This document shows positions 1-8,776 of a stretch of 64,000 nt of DNA, one piece after another. The translations under genes were made by a program, and so were the position numbers. Numbering within the stretch: the first letter of the stretch is position 1; every line of letters starts with the position of its first letter. The stretch spans positions 372,001 through 436,000 of the forward strand of contig NC_013858.1 in NCBI RefSeq assembly GCF_000010725.1, in the 5' to 3' direction. This DNA comes from Azospirillum sp. B510. Lineage in GTDB: Bacteria > Pseudomonadota > Alphaproteobacteria > Azospirillales > Azospirillaceae. The notes beneath the pieces were generated by a model. The model made no database searches. It saw only the letters and a list, made by a program, of their open reading frames with translations, and was not told the origin of the DNA.

Positions 1-627
1 GCCCCGGCCGCCAGCCCTGCCGCCAGCCCTGCCGATGGCCACCAGCATGGTCCGGTGCGCCAGATCGGCGAAGGCGTGCCGACCTCGCTGGACGAGGCGA
101 TCCAGCGCATCGGCCTGACCATCGTCGCCGACCTGATCACCGGCGTCGCCTATGCGCTTTTGTTGGGGGCCGCGATCCTGCTGGCCGGCCGGCCTGTCGA
201 TGCGCGGCGCGGGCTGGTATGGGGCATGGGGGGCTTCGTCGCCGTCTCGCTGGCGCCCTCCTTCGGCCTGGCCCCGGAACTGCCGGGCATGGCCGGGGCG
301 GAACTGGAGCTGCGCCAGCTCTGGTGGCTGTCCGCCGCCGCCGGAGCCGGCGTCTGCCTGCTGGCCTTCGCCTTCGCCCGCAACCGTCTGGTCATCGCCG
401 TCGCCGTTCTGGCCGCGGCATTGCCCCACCTGATCGGCGCCCCGCATCCGGAAAGCGCCGAGGGTGCGGTTCCGCCGGAACTGGCCGCCCGCTTCGTCGC
501 CGCCTCTCTCGGCGGGGCCGCGCTGTTCTGGGCGATCCTGGGCTCGGCCTGCGGCTGGCTGATGAGCGCTCTCGTCGGCGAGGCCGAATCCCGCCCGGCC
601 CTGCGGGCCCAGCCCGGCGCGCGCTAA
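1..627 (+). CDS. cbtA: CbtA-type cobalt transporter subunit, 5' truncated
   Basis: The frame is open from the first base, so the gene begins upstream of the window; a GTG at 55 is probably internal. The visible part is an integral membrane protein with about five hydrophobic segments (for example residues of LITGVAYALLLGAAILLAG type at 135-190 and AALFWAILGSACGWLMSAL near the end). A His-containing stretch (GHQHG) precedes the first visible membrane segment, as in CbtA proteins, which are predicted cobalt transporters usually controlled by B12 riboswitches. It ends 13 bases before cobW at the head of the cobalamin cluster, which supports a role in cobalt supply. The family call rests on hydropathy, the His patch and context. 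Confidence 0.75.
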   Translation, partial: APAASPAASPADGHQHGPVRQIGEGVPTSLDEAIQRIGLTIVADLITGVAYALLLGAAILLAGRPVDARRGLVWGMGGFVAVSLAPSFGLAPELPGMAGAELELRQLWWLSAAAGAGVCLLAFAFARNRLVIAVAVLAAALPHLIGAPHPESAEGAVPPELAARFVAASLGGAALFWAILGSACGWLMSALVGEAESRPALRAQPGAR

Positions 628-640
628 GGAGGCGCACTCC

Positions 641-1702
641 ATGTCCGCTCTTGCGAAAACGGCCGCCGGCAAGGTGCCGGCGACCGTCATCACCGGCTTC
701 CTCGGCGCCGGAAAGACCACGTTGATCCGCAGCCTGCTGGAAAAGGCCGATGGCCGCCGGCTGGCGCTGATCATCAACGAGTTCGGCGATGTCGGCATCG
801 ACGGCGACATCCTGCGCGCCTGCGGCAACCCGACCTGCACCGAGGACGACGTGATCGAGCTGGCGAACGGCTGCCTGTGCTGCACCGTCGCCGACGACTT
901 CGTCCCGGCCATCGAGAAGCTGCTGGCCCGGCCGGAGCCGCCCGAGCATATCGTGATCGAGACCAGCGGTCTGGCCCTGCCCAAGCCGCTGGTCCAGGCC
1001 TTCCACTGGCCGGCGATCAAGACGCGGGTCACGGTGGACGGCGTCATCGCCGTGGTTGACGCCGCCGCCGCCGCGGAAGGCCGCTTCGCCCCCGATCCCG
1101 CCGCGCTGGAGGCCCAGCGCGACGCCGCCGGCACCGTCGATCATGAAACGCCGATCGAGGAGGTGTTCGAGGATCAGCTGCTCTGCGCCGACCTGATCGT
1201 CGTCAACAAGACCGATCTGGTAGCATCCGGCGACCTCGCCCGCGTCGAGGATCTGATCCGCGGCGCCCTGTCCCACACGGTCGGCCGCGACGCCAAGCTG
1301 GTGCGGGCCTCCCAGGGTGCCGTCGACCCGCTGGTCCTGCTCGGCGTCGGCGCCGCGGTGGAGGACGATCTCGCCAACCGTCCCAGCCACCATGACGACG
1401 AAGAGGGCCACGACCACGACGACTTCACCAGCTTCGTGGTGGAGTTGCCGGCGCAGCCCGACCCGGCCGCTCTGGCGATGACACTGGAACAGGTCGCCGG
1501 CCTGCATGGCGTGCTGCGCCTGAAGGGCTTCATCGACGTGCCCGGCAAGCCGATGCGCCTGCTGGTCCAGGGTGTCGGCACCCGCATCCAGACCCATTAC
1601 GACCGCTTGTGGAAGCCGGGCGAGGAGCGCCGCAGCCGCCTGGTGGTGATCGGCGAGACCGGGCTCGACCGCGACGCGGTGACGCGGGCGGTCGTTGGGT
1701 AG
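641..1702 (+). CDS. cobW: CobW, G3E-family GTPase of cobalamin synthesis
   Basis: This 353-residue cytoplasmic GTPase is thought to deliver cobalt to the CobNST chelatase. Visible motifs are the Walker A GFLGAGKTT (about residues 19-27), the metal-binding CLCC motif (78-81), the base-specificity NKTD (about 189-192) and a His/Asp-rich metal-binding stretch with HHDDEEGHDHDD (about 249-261). The C-terminal CobW_C domain follows. The ATG has a strong ribosome site, AAGGAGG, right after the cbtA stop. It lies directly upstream of cobN, which fits a cobalt chaperone rather than one of the zinc or nitrile-hydratase relatives of the G3E family. Confidence 0.93.
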   Translation: MSALAKTAAGKVPATVITGFLGAGKTTLIRSLLEKADGRRLALIINEFGDVGIDGDILRACGNPTCTEDDVIELANGCLCCTVADDFVPAIEKLLARPEPPEHIVIETSGLALPKPLVQAFHWPAIKTRVTVDGVIAVVDAAAAAEGRFAPDPAALEAQRDAAGTVDHETPIEEVFEDQLLCADLIVVNKTDLVASGDLARVEDLIRGALSHTVGRDAKLVRASQGAVDPLVLLGVGAAVEDDLANRPSHHDDEEGHDHDDFTSFVVELPAQPDPAALAMTLEQVAGLHGVLRLKGFIDVPGKPMRLLVQGVGTRIQTHYDRLWKPGEERRSRLVVIGETGLDRDAVTRAVVG

Positions 1703-1790
1703 GGGTTAGGGTGCCGCTGCTTTTGCCCCACCCCAACTCCCCCGCTTCACAGGGAAGGGACTGCCACCACCTTTCCAATCAAGTGCTTAC

Positions 1791-1826
1791 TCCCTCTCCC
1801 GCCCAGCGGGGGAGGGTTAGGGTGGG
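1791..1826. repeat. REP-like palindromic element between cobW and cobN
   Basis: CCCTCTCCCGC (1792-1802) can pair with GCGGGGGAGGG (1806-1816) in 10 of 11 positions, and GTTAGGGTGGG follows. Dispersed intergenic palindromes of this composition are common in Azospirillum-like genomes. Two related hairpins lie inside cobG. Confidence 0.6.
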
Positions 1827-1866
1827 AACAGGCGTCCCCACTCTTTGAACATAGCCTCGGACACCC

Positions 1867-4800
1867 ATGCATCTGCTCGCCGCCCGCCAGGACGAACTGG
1901 ACGCCGGCCCCCAGGCGGAAGATCTGGGACAGACGCCGGCCGACATCGTCATGCTGTCCTTTTCCGACAGCGACCTGACCGCGCTCGCCGCCGCGTGGCG
2001 GACGGGACGCGCGTCGCTGCCCAGCCTCCGCCTCGCCAACCTCAACCGGCTCGGCCATCCGCTGTCGGTCGATCTCCATGCCGATACCGTCGTCGCCAAG
2101 GCGAAGCTGGTGGTCCTGCGCCTGCTCGGCGGCAGCGGCTATTGGCGCTACGGCCTCGACCGTCTCTCCGCGCTGTGCCGCGAGCGCGGCATCCCGCTGG
2201 CCGTCCTGTCCGGCGAGGCGCAGCCCGACCCCGGCCTCGCCGCCTACGGCACGGTCCCGCCGGAGACCGCCGACCGGCTGTGGCGCTATTTCACCGAGGG
2301 CGGCCCGGCCAACATGGGCCATCTGCTGGCCTGCGCCGCGACGCTGGCCGGCACGCCGATCCATCATGAGGATCCCGCCCCGGTCCCGCGCTTCGGCGCC
2401 TACGATGGCTGGACCGGTCCCATGGCCTCGAACGCCCCGGTGGCGGCGGTCGTCTTCTACCGCTCCCATCTGCTGGCCGGCGATCTCGCCCCGGTCCATG
2501 CCCTGTGCGACGCGCTGGCGGCGCGCGGCCTCGCCCCCCGCCCGCTGTTCGTCGCCAGCCTGAAGGAACCGGACTGCGCCGCCTGGATGCGCGCCAGCCT
2601 GACCGCGCGGGACGCCGCCATCGTCGTCAACACCACCGCCTTCTCGGCGGCGCGCGACGACGGTTCGCCGCTGGAGGCCAACGGCACGCCGGTCCTGCAA
2701 GCGATTCTCGCCACCACGCCCGAGGCTGGATGGCGGGCGTCCACGCGCGGGCTCGGACCATCCGACCTCGCGATGAACGTGGTGCTGCCGGAGATGGACG
2801 GCCGCATCATCGCCCGCGCCATCGCCTTCAAGACGGCGGGCGAGCTGGACCCCGACCTGCAATTCGCCGCCCCGCTGCTGCGCCCGATCCCCGACCGGGT
2901 GGCCTTCACCGCCGACCTCGCCGCCGGCTGGGTCCGCCTGTCCCGCACCCCGCGGGCGGAGCGGCGGCTGGCCTTGGTGCTGTCGGACTATCCCGGTCCC
3001 GGCGGCGGCATCGGCCACGCCGTCGGCCTCGACGGCCCGGAGAGCACCGTCGGGATTCTTCACCGTCTGGCCGCCGAAGGCTACGGCCTGTCCGTCATTC
3101 CGGAGGACGGCGCCGGCCTGATGGCGGCGCTGACGGCGGAGCCCGCCCCGGTGCTGTCGCTGACCGGCTACCAGCGCCTCGCCCCGCCGGAGCTGCGCGC
3201 CCGCATCGCCGCGACCTGGGGCGAGCCCGCCGCCGATCCCGCCTGCCGCGACGGCGTCTTCGCCTTCCGCGTCCTGCGCTGCGGCAATGCCGTGGTGGCG
3301 GTGCAGCCCAGCCGCGGCCACGGCCCGCTGACCACCGCCCAGCACCACGACCCCGACACCCCGCCCAGCCACGGCTATCTCGCCTTCCATCTGTGGCTCC
3401 GCCATGTCGCCGGCATCCATGCCCTGGTGCAGATCGGCGCCCACGGCACGCTGGAATGGTTGCCGGGCAAGGCGGTGGCGCTGTCGGCGGCGTGCTGGCC
3501 GGAGATCGTCGGCGGCGCCCTGCCGACCCTCTATCCCTTCATCGTCAACAACCCCGGCGAGGGGGTGCAGGCCCGCCGCCGGCTGGGCGCCGTGCTGGTC
3601 GGCCACCTGACCCCGCCGCCGGTCGAGTCCGGCCTGTACGGCGACCTCGCGGCGCTCGAAACCGCCATCGACGAATATTCGCAGGCGACCGGGCTCGATC
3701 CGCGCCGGCTGGGCATGCTGCGCGAGACCATCCTCGATCTCGCCTGGAAGTCCGGCATCGCCGCCGACTGCAATCTGCGCCCCGACGACGATCCCGATGC
3801 CATCCTGTCGCGGCTGGACGCCCATCTCTGCGACGTCAAGGAGATGCAGATCCGCGACGGGCTGCATGTCTTCGGCCGCAGCCCGGCCGGCGAACGCCGC
3901 GACCGCCTAACCGCCGCGGTATTTCGGACCGGCACCGCCAGGACCGCCGATCCGGCGACGGTCGCCGACGCCGTCGATGCCTGCGGCGAGGCGGAGATGC
4001 GGGCGCTGCTCGACGGGCTGGACGGCCGCTTCGTCCGTCCCGGCCCCGGCGGCTCGCCGGCGCGCGGGCGGGCGGACACGCTGCCGACCGGGCGCAACCT
4101 CTATGCGCTCGACCCGCGCGGGGTGCCGACGCCGACCGCCTGGACGCTCGGCTGGCAGGCGGCGGACGCGCTGATCACCCGCTTTCTCCAGGACCATGGC
4201 GACTGGCCGCGCCGGCTGGTGGTGGATTGCTGGGGTACCCCGGCCATGCGCACCGGCGGCGACGAGCTGGCCCAGGCGCTGGCCCTGCTCGGTGTCCGCC
4301 CGCTCTGGGAGAACGGCTCCGGCCGCGTCACCGGCTACGAGATCATGCCAGCCGGCGTGCTCGGCCGCCCGCGGGTGGACGTGACCCTGCGCATCTCCGG
4401 CCTGTTCCGCGACGTGTTCCCGCAGCAGATCGCCCTGTTCGATCAGGCGGTGCGCGCCGTCGCCGGCCTCGACGAGCCGGACGACATCAATCCGCTGGCC
4501 GCCACCGCGCGGGCCGAGGAACAGCGCCTCGCCGCCTCCGGAACCGACGCGGCGGATGCCCGCCGCTGGGCCACCGCCCGCATCTTCGGCGCCGCCCCCG
4601 GCGTCTATGGCACGGCGCTGTCCGGCATGATCGCGCGCGGCGACTGGAGCGCGCGGGCCGATTTCGGCGCCGCCTATCTGGAGGGCGGTTGCCACGCCTA
4701 TGGCGCCGGGCTGGAGGGTGTGCCGCTGCCGGCATTGTTCCGCCGCCGGGTCGGCGGCGCCGACGCGCTGGTCCACCACCAGGACCAGCGCGAGCATGAC

Positions 4801-5274
4801 CTGCTGTCCACCGACGGCTTCATGCAGTTCGAGGGCGGCTTCGCGGCGGCGGCGGCGCTGGAGGATTCCGAACCGGCGCTCTACCATCTCGACAGCGCCG
4901 ACCCGGACAAGATCGCCGTCCGCACGCTGGCGGAGGAGATCGCCCGCACCCTGCACGGCCGGGCGGCCAACCCGCGCTGGATCCGGGGCATGATGCGCCA
5001 TGGCTATCGCGGTGCTGCGGAACTGGCGGCAAGCGTCGACACGCTGTTCGCCTTCGCCGCCACCACCGACGCCGTCCGTCCCGCCCATTTCGACCTGCTG
5101 TTCGACGCCTATGTCGAGGATGCGGAGGTCTGGGACTTCCTGTCGCAGGACAATCCGGCGGCGGCCCGGCACATTCTGGCGCGGATGAGCGAGGCGCTCG
5201 ACCGCGGCCTGTGGCACCCCCGCCGCAATTCCACCGCGGAGGATCTGCGGCGCCTGCGGGAGATCGCCGCATGA
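1867..5274 (+). CDS. cobN: CobN, large subunit of aerobic cobaltochelatase
   Basis: CobN binds hydrogenobyrinic acid a,c-diamide and, with the CobS/CobT ATPase, inserts cobalt. The 1135-residue product begins MHLLAARQDELDAG and reads LGQTPADIV soon after, like authentic CobN N termini, so the ATG at 1867 is preferred although no strong ribosome site is seen. Typical internal blocks are present, including QIGAHGTLEWLPGKAVALS (about residues 520-538) and YAYGAGLEGV-like text in the C-terminal third (HAYGAGLEGV). It is somewhat shorter than the roughly 1270 residues of the Pseudomonas denitrificans protein. The stop overlaps the cobG start (ATGA). CobS and CobT are not in the window, so they must lie elsewhere. 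Confidence 0.95.
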   Translation: MHLLAARQDELDAGPQAEDLGQTPADIVMLSFSDSDLTALAAAWRTGRASLPSLRLANLNRLGHPLSVDLHADTVVAKAKLVVLRLLGGSGYWRYGLDRLSALCRERGIPLAVLSGEAQPDPGLAAYGTVPPETADRLWRYFTEGGPANMGHLLACAATLAGTPIHHEDPAPVPRFGAYDGWTGPMASNAPVAAVVFYRSHLLAGDLAPVHALCDALAARGLAPRPLFVASLKEPDCAAWMRASLTARDAAIVVNTTAFSAARDDGSPLEANGTPVLQAILATTPEAGWRASTRGLGPSDLAMNVVLPEMDGRIIARAIAFKTAGELDPDLQFAAPLLRPIPDRVAFTADLAAGWVRLSRTPRAERRLALVLSDYPGPGGGIGHAVGLDGPESTVGILHRLAAEGYGLSVIPEDGAGLMAALTAEPAPVLSLTGYQRLAPPELRARIAATWGEPAADPACRDGVFAFRVLRCGNAVVAVQPSRGHGPLTTAQHHDPDTPPSHGYLAFHLWLRHVAGIHALVQIGAHGTLEWLPGKAVALSAACWPEIVGGALPTLYPFIVNNPGEGVQARRRLGAVLVGHLTPPPVESGLYGDLAALETAIDEYSQATGLDPRRLGMLRETILDLAWKSGIAADCNLRPDDDPDAILSRLDAHLCDVKEMQIRDGLHVFGRSPAGERRDRLTAAVFRTGTARTADPATVADAVDACGEAEMRALLDGLDGRFVRPGPGGSPARGRADTLPTGRNLYALDPRGVPTPTAWTLGWQAADALITRFLQDHGDWPRRLVVDCWGTPAMRTGGDELAQALALLGVRPLWENGSGRVTGYEIMPAGVLGRPRVDVTLRISGLFRDVFPQQIALFDQAVRAVAGLDEPDDINPLAATARAEEQRLAASGTDAADARRWATARIFGAAPGVYGTALSGMIARGDWSARADFGAAYLEGGCHAYGAGLEGVPLPALFRRRVGGADALVHHQDQREHDLLSTDGFMQFEGGFAAAAALEDSEPALYHLDSADPDKIAVRTLAEEIARTLHGRAANPRWIRGMMRHGYRGAAELAASVDTLFAFAATTDAVRPAHFDLLFDAYVEDAEVWDFLSQDNPAAARHILARMSEALDRGLWHPRRNSTAEDLRRLREIAA

Positions 5275-6611
5275 CCACCCCCGTCGCCAACCAGCCGAGA
5301 CGGCGCGGCGCCTGCCCCGGCGTGCTGGCGCCGATGCGGGTCGGCGACGGGCTGCTTCTGCGCGTCCGTATCCCGGCCGGGGTCCTGCCCGCCGACCATG
5401 CCCGCCGAATCGCCGAATTGGGGGACCGTTACGGCAACGGTTTGATCGATCTCAGCCAGCGCGGCAATTTGCAGCTTCGCGGCATCTCCGCCGACGGGCT
5501 GGAGCCGGTGACCGAGGCCCTGCGCGCGATGGGCTACGTCTCCGCCGACGCGGCGGGCGAGGCGGTGCGCAATGTGCTGTGCTCCCCCACCGCCGGGCTG
5601 GATCCCACGGCGGCGATGGACGTACGGGCGGTGGCACGTACGCTCGACGTACGGCTGGCGGAGGACGCCGATCTACACCGTCTGCCGCCGAAATTCGGCT
5701 GGCTGGTCTGCGGCGGCGGGATCGGCCATCTGGCGGACGGCGGCACGGATGTACGCTTCGATGCGGTGGATGCGGCGCGGTTCCGGGTGGCGCTGGGCGG
5801 AACGCTGGCGACGGCGGCACCGCTCGGCCTGTGCCGGGCCGACGACGTGGCGGATGTCGCGGCGGCGCTGGGCCGCGCCTTCCTGGAGCTGCGCCCGTCA
5901 ATGCCCGAACCGCCGCGCCGCATGGCCGGGCTGGTTGCCGCGATCGGCACTGAGCCCTTCTTAACGCGCCTTCTCCTGCTGATTTCTCCTCTCCCCCCCG
6001 GGGAGTGGATCAAGGGGAGGGGGACGCATCTCATGGATGTCTTCGGCGATGCCGATCCCCCTCATCCCACCCTTCTCCCCAGGGGGGAGAAGGAGCAAGC
6101 CCCAGCATTCCTCATAACCGCCTTCCCCTTCGGCCGCCTCACCTGTGCCGCCCTTTCAGCGCTCGCCTCCGCCTGCGCCGAGATCCGCATCACCCCCTGG
6201 CGCGCCCTGCTCCTTGTCACCCCGTCCCCGGACGCGGAAGCCACCGCCCAGGCGCACGGCGCCATCCTGTCGCACACCGACCGGCGGCTGAAGCTGACCG
6301 CCTGTAGCGGGGCCGGTGGCTGCGACGTCGGCACCACCGACACCCATGCGACGGCGCTCGCCATCGCCGACCGCGCTGGCCCCTTGCTGGACCATGTCCG
6401 AATGGTGCATGTGTCGGGCTGCGCCAAGGGTTGCGCCCATCCCGCCATCGCCGATGTCACCCTGACCGCCCGCGACGGGCTGTATGACGTCGGCCTGAAC
6501 GCCAAACCCGGTGACGCCGCCCGCCATGCGCAGGGGCACACCGGCCTGTCTCCCGCCGACGCCGTGGCCCGCGTCGCGGATCTGTTGACCGAGGAGTCCA
6601 CCGGTGCCTGA
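5271..6611 (+). CDS. cobG: CobG, precorrin-3B synthase, with an in-frame repeat insertion
   Basis: CobG is the oxygen-dependent monooxygenase that converts precorrin-3A to precorrin-3B in the aerobic pathway. It belongs to the nitrite/sulphite reductase half-domain family and carries a [4Fe-4S] cluster. The start is the ATG in the ATGA overlap with cobN. The N-terminal ferredoxin-like region reads YGNGLIDLSQRGNLQLRGI. The cluster cysteines are visible as CSGAGGC (about residue 344) and CAKGC (about 383). Residues about 235-280 do not look like CobG: they are the translation of two REP-like palindromes (SPLPPGEW and PHPTLLPRGEKE text) inserted without breaking the frame between the two halves. 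Whether the enzyme tolerates the extra loop is not known. Confidence 0.92.
   Translation: MTTPVANQPRRRGACPGVLAPMRVGDGLLLRVRIPAGVLPADHARRIAELGDRYGNGLIDLSQRGNLQLRGISADGLEPVTEALRAMGYVSADAAGEAVRNVLCSPTAGLDPTAAMDVRAVARTLDVRLAEDADLHRLPPKFGWLVCGGGIGHLADGGTDVRFDAVDAARFRVALGGTLATAAPLGLCRADDVADVAAALGRAFLELRPSMPEPPRRMAGLVAAIGTEPFLTRLLLLISPLPPGEWIKGRGTHLMDVFGDADPPHPTLLPRGEKEQAPAFLITAFPFGRLTCAALSALASACAEIRITPWRALLLVTPSPDAEATAQAHGAILSHTDRRLKLTACSGAGGCDVGTTDTHATALAIADRAGPLLDHVRMVHVSGCAKGCAHPAIADVTLTARDGLYDVGLNAKPGDAARHAQGHTGLSPADAVARVADLLTEESTGA
5975..6105. repeat. REP-like palindromes inserted in the cobG coding sequence
   Basis: Two hairpins lie in the reading frame: CTCCCC/GGGGAG (5991-5996 with 6000-6005) and a perfect 10-bp stem CCTTCTCCCC/GGGGAGAAGG (6071-6080 with 6084-6093, loop AGG). 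Base composition and wording match the intergenic palindrome at 1791-1826. The segment has kept cobG open and adds about 45 codons. Confidence 0.7.
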
Positions 6612-7242
6612 GCCGCTCTACGACTATATCCGCGACGGAGCGGCCATCTACCGCCAGTCCTTCGCCACCATCCGGGCGGAGGCCGACCTGTCGGCCATCC
6701 CCGACGACCTGAAGCCGGTGGCGGTGCGGGTGATCCACGCCTGCGGCATGGTCGATGCGGCCCGCGACCTGCTGTTCTCCGCCGATGTCGGCAGTGCCGC
6801 CCGCGCGGCGCTGCGCGCCGGCGCCCCCATTCTTTGCGACAGCGAAATGGTCGCCCATGGCGTGACCCGCGCCCGCCTGCCGGCCGGCAATGATGTCGTC
6901 TGCACGCTGCGCGACCCCGCCGTGCCCGATCTGGCGAGGAGCATCGGCAACACCCGCTCCGCCGCGGCGCTCGACCTGTGGGGCGAGCGGCTGGGCGGAT
7001 CGGTGGTCGCCATCGGCAACGCGCCGACCGCCCTGTTCCATCTGCTGGAGAGGCTGGCGGCCGGGGCGCCGAAGCCGGCGGCGATCCTCGGCTTTCCCGT
7101 AGGCTTCGTCGGCGCGCTGGAAAGCAAGGAGGCGCTGGCGGAAAACCCCTTCGGCGTTCCCTATCTGGCGATTCGCGGCCGGCGCGGCGGCAGCGCCATG
7201 GCCGCCGCCGCCGTCAACGCGCTGGCGAGCGACGTCGAATGA
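6604..7242 (+). CDS. cobH: CobH, precorrin-8X methylmutase
   Basis: CobH moves the C-11 methyl group to C-12, turning precorrin-8X into hydrogenobyrinic acid. The 212-residue length is normal for the family. The expected active-site histidine is His45 in VRVIHACGMV, and the PILCDSEMVAHGV block follows. The start is a GTG that overlaps the end of cobG by 8 bases, with a GAGGAG ribosome site about 8 bases before it. The C-terminal segment GFPVGFVGALESKEAL is characteristic of CobH/CbiC. The stop overlaps the cobI start (ATGA), so translation is probably coupled. Confidence 0.95.
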   Translation: MPEPLYDYIRDGAAIYRQSFATIRAEADLSAIPDDLKPVAVRVIHACGMVDAARDLLFSADVGSAARAALRAGAPILCDSEMVAHGVTRARLPAGNDVVCTLRDPAVPDLARSIGNTRSAAALDLWGERLGGSVVAIGNAPTALFHLLERLAAGAPKPAAILGFPVGFVGALESKEALAENPFGVPYLAIRGRRGGSAMAAAAVNALASDVE

Positions 7243-7988
7243 GCGGCGACACCCCCAATCCCCCGCTCCTGGGCACCCTGTTCGGCGTCGGCGTCGGCCC
7301 CGGCGATCCGGAGCTGATGACCTTGAAGGCGGTGCGCACCATCGGCGCCTGCCCGGTCGTCGCCTATTTCTGCAAGCGCGGCACGCGGGGGCAGGCCCGC
7401 CGCATCGCCGATCAGGCGATCAGGCCCGACCAGATCGAGCTGCCGATGGCCTATCCGGTGACGGTGGAGCTGCCGCCGACCCATCCGGATTATGGCCACC
7501 AGATCGAGGCCTTCTTCGACGAGTCGGCCGGTCGCATCGCGGAGCATCTCGCCGCAGGCCGCTCCGTCGCCGCGCTGAACGAGGGGGATCCGTTCTTCTA
7601 CGGCTCCTTCATGCATCTGTTCCTGCGGCTGTCCGGGCGGTTCCGGGCCGAGGTGATCCCCGGCGTCACCAGCATGGTGTGCAGCGCCTCGCTGCTGCCG
7701 CGCCCGCTGATGCTGCGCGACGACGTGCTGTCGGTGATCCCCGGCACGCTGGATGAGGAGTCGCTGCTCCGCGCCCTGACGGCGGCGGATGCCTGCGTGG
7801 TGATGAAGCTGGGCCAGAATCTGCCCAAGGTCCGCCGCGCCATCGCCGCCGCCGGGTTGGCCGGGCGGGCGTGGTATGTCGAGCGCGCCAGCATGGACGA
7901 ACAGCGCTTCATGCCCTTCCTGGAGGCGCCGGACGTCGCCCCCTACTTCTCGCAGATCGTCATTCCGGGCGAGGGCAAGCGCGGATGA
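7239..7988 (+). CDS. cobI: CobI, precorrin-2 C20-methyltransferase
   Basis: This SAM-dependent enzyme methylates C-20 of precorrin-2 to give precorrin-3A. The 249-residue protein has the tetrapyrrole methylase glycine-rich motif GVGVGPGDPEL (about residues 16-26) and the substrate-side motif NEGDPFFYGSFMHLF (about 113-127). The IGACPVVAYFCKRG region is also typical of CobI/CbiL. The ATG at 7239 was chosen because it overlaps the cobH stop by 4 bases and gives the usual family length; the frame is open further upstream but only as a GC-rich shadow. Confidence 0.95.
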   Translation: MSGDTPNPPLLGTLFGVGVGPGDPELMTLKAVRTIGACPVVAYFCKRGTRGQARRIADQAIRPDQIELPMAYPVTVELPPTHPDYGHQIEAFFDESAGRIAEHLAAGRSVAALNEGDPFFYGSFMHLFLRLSGRFRAEVIPGVTSMVCSASLLPRPLMLRDDVLSVIPGTLDEESLLRALTAADACVVMKLGQNLPKVRRAIAAAGLAGRAWYVERASMDEQRFMPFLEAPDVAPYFSQIVIPGEGKRG

Positions 7989-8758
7989 GCGGCCCGGACA
8001 GGAATGGCTGGCTGAAAGTCGTGGGCCTCGGCCCCGGCCCCGAGGACTGGCTGACGCCGGAGGCCCGGCGCGATCTGGCCGAGGCGACCGACCTCGTCGG
8101 CTATTTCCCCTATGTCGAGCGCGTGCCGCCGGGCGATCAGGTGCGCCACGCCTCCGACAACCGGGTCGAGCTGGACCGCGCCCGCTTCGCTTTGGATCTC
8201 GCGGCACAGGGCCGGCGGGTGGCGGTGGTGTCGGGGGGCGATCCCGGCATCTTCGCCATGGCCGCCGCCATCTTCGAGGCGCTGGACGATCCGGACGCGC
8301 CTGCGGCGTGGCGCACGGTCCCGCTGTCGGTCGATCCCGGCCTATCGGCCATGCAGGCCGCCGCCGCGCGGGCCGGGGCGCCGCTGGGCCATGATTTCTG
8401 CGCCATCTCGCTGTCCGACAACCTGAAACCGTGGGAGGTGGTGCTGAAGCGCCTGCGTCTGGCGGCCGAGGCGGATTTCGTCATCGCGCTCTACAATCCG
8501 ATCTCCCGCGCCCGCCCCTGGCAACTCGGAGCCGCCTTCGATGCCCTGCGCGACATCCGCGCGCCCGAGACGCCCATCGTGCTGGGCCGTGCCGTCGGCC
8601 GTCCCGACGAGGAACTGACGGTGACGACGCTGGGCGAGGTGCGGGCGGAGCAGGCCGACATGCGCACACTGGTCATCATCGGCGCCTCGCACACCCGGCT
8701 CATCGCGCGACCCGACGGCGGGCGCTGGGTCTACACGCCCCGGCATTACCGGGGGTGA
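7985..8758 (+). CDS. cobJ: CobJ, precorrin-3B C17-methyltransferase
   Basis: CobJ contracts the macrocycle ring and methylates C-17 to form precorrin-4. The 257-residue protein opens with VVGLGPGPEDWLTPEA and has the tetrapyrrole methylase GGDPGIFAMA motif near residue 84. ALYNPISRARPWQL and VLGRAVGRPDEEL are CobJ/CbiH-like blocks. The ATG overlaps the cobI stop (ATGA). It is followed after 18 bases by the end of the convergent cobK. No fused CbiG domain is present, as expected for the aerobic form. Confidence 0.95.
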   Translation: MSGPDRNGWLKVVGLGPGPEDWLTPEARRDLAEATDLVGYFPYVERVPPGDQVRHASDNRVELDRARFALDLAAQGRRVAVVSGGDPGIFAMAAAIFEALDDPDAPAAWRTVPLSVDPGLSAMQAAAARAGAPLGHDFCAISLSDNLKPWEVVLKRLRLAAEADFVIALYNPISRARPWQLGAAFDALRDIRAPETPIVLGRAVGRPDEELTVTTLGEVRAEQADMRTLVIIGASHTRLIARPDGGRWVYTPRHYRG

Positions 8759-8776
8759 GGGCAAGCCGTGGAAACC

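Noticed and set aside
1703..1866. B12 riboswitch before cobN
   Set aside because: The gap holds a REP-like palindrome and none of the B12-box sequence; a riboswitch would more likely lie before cbtA, outside the window.
1747..3867. Very long open frame on the reverse strand opposite cobN (706 codons)
   Set aside because: It is a shadow of cobN: composition is Gly/Ala/Arg/Gln-rich with no motif, as usual opposite GC-rich genes.
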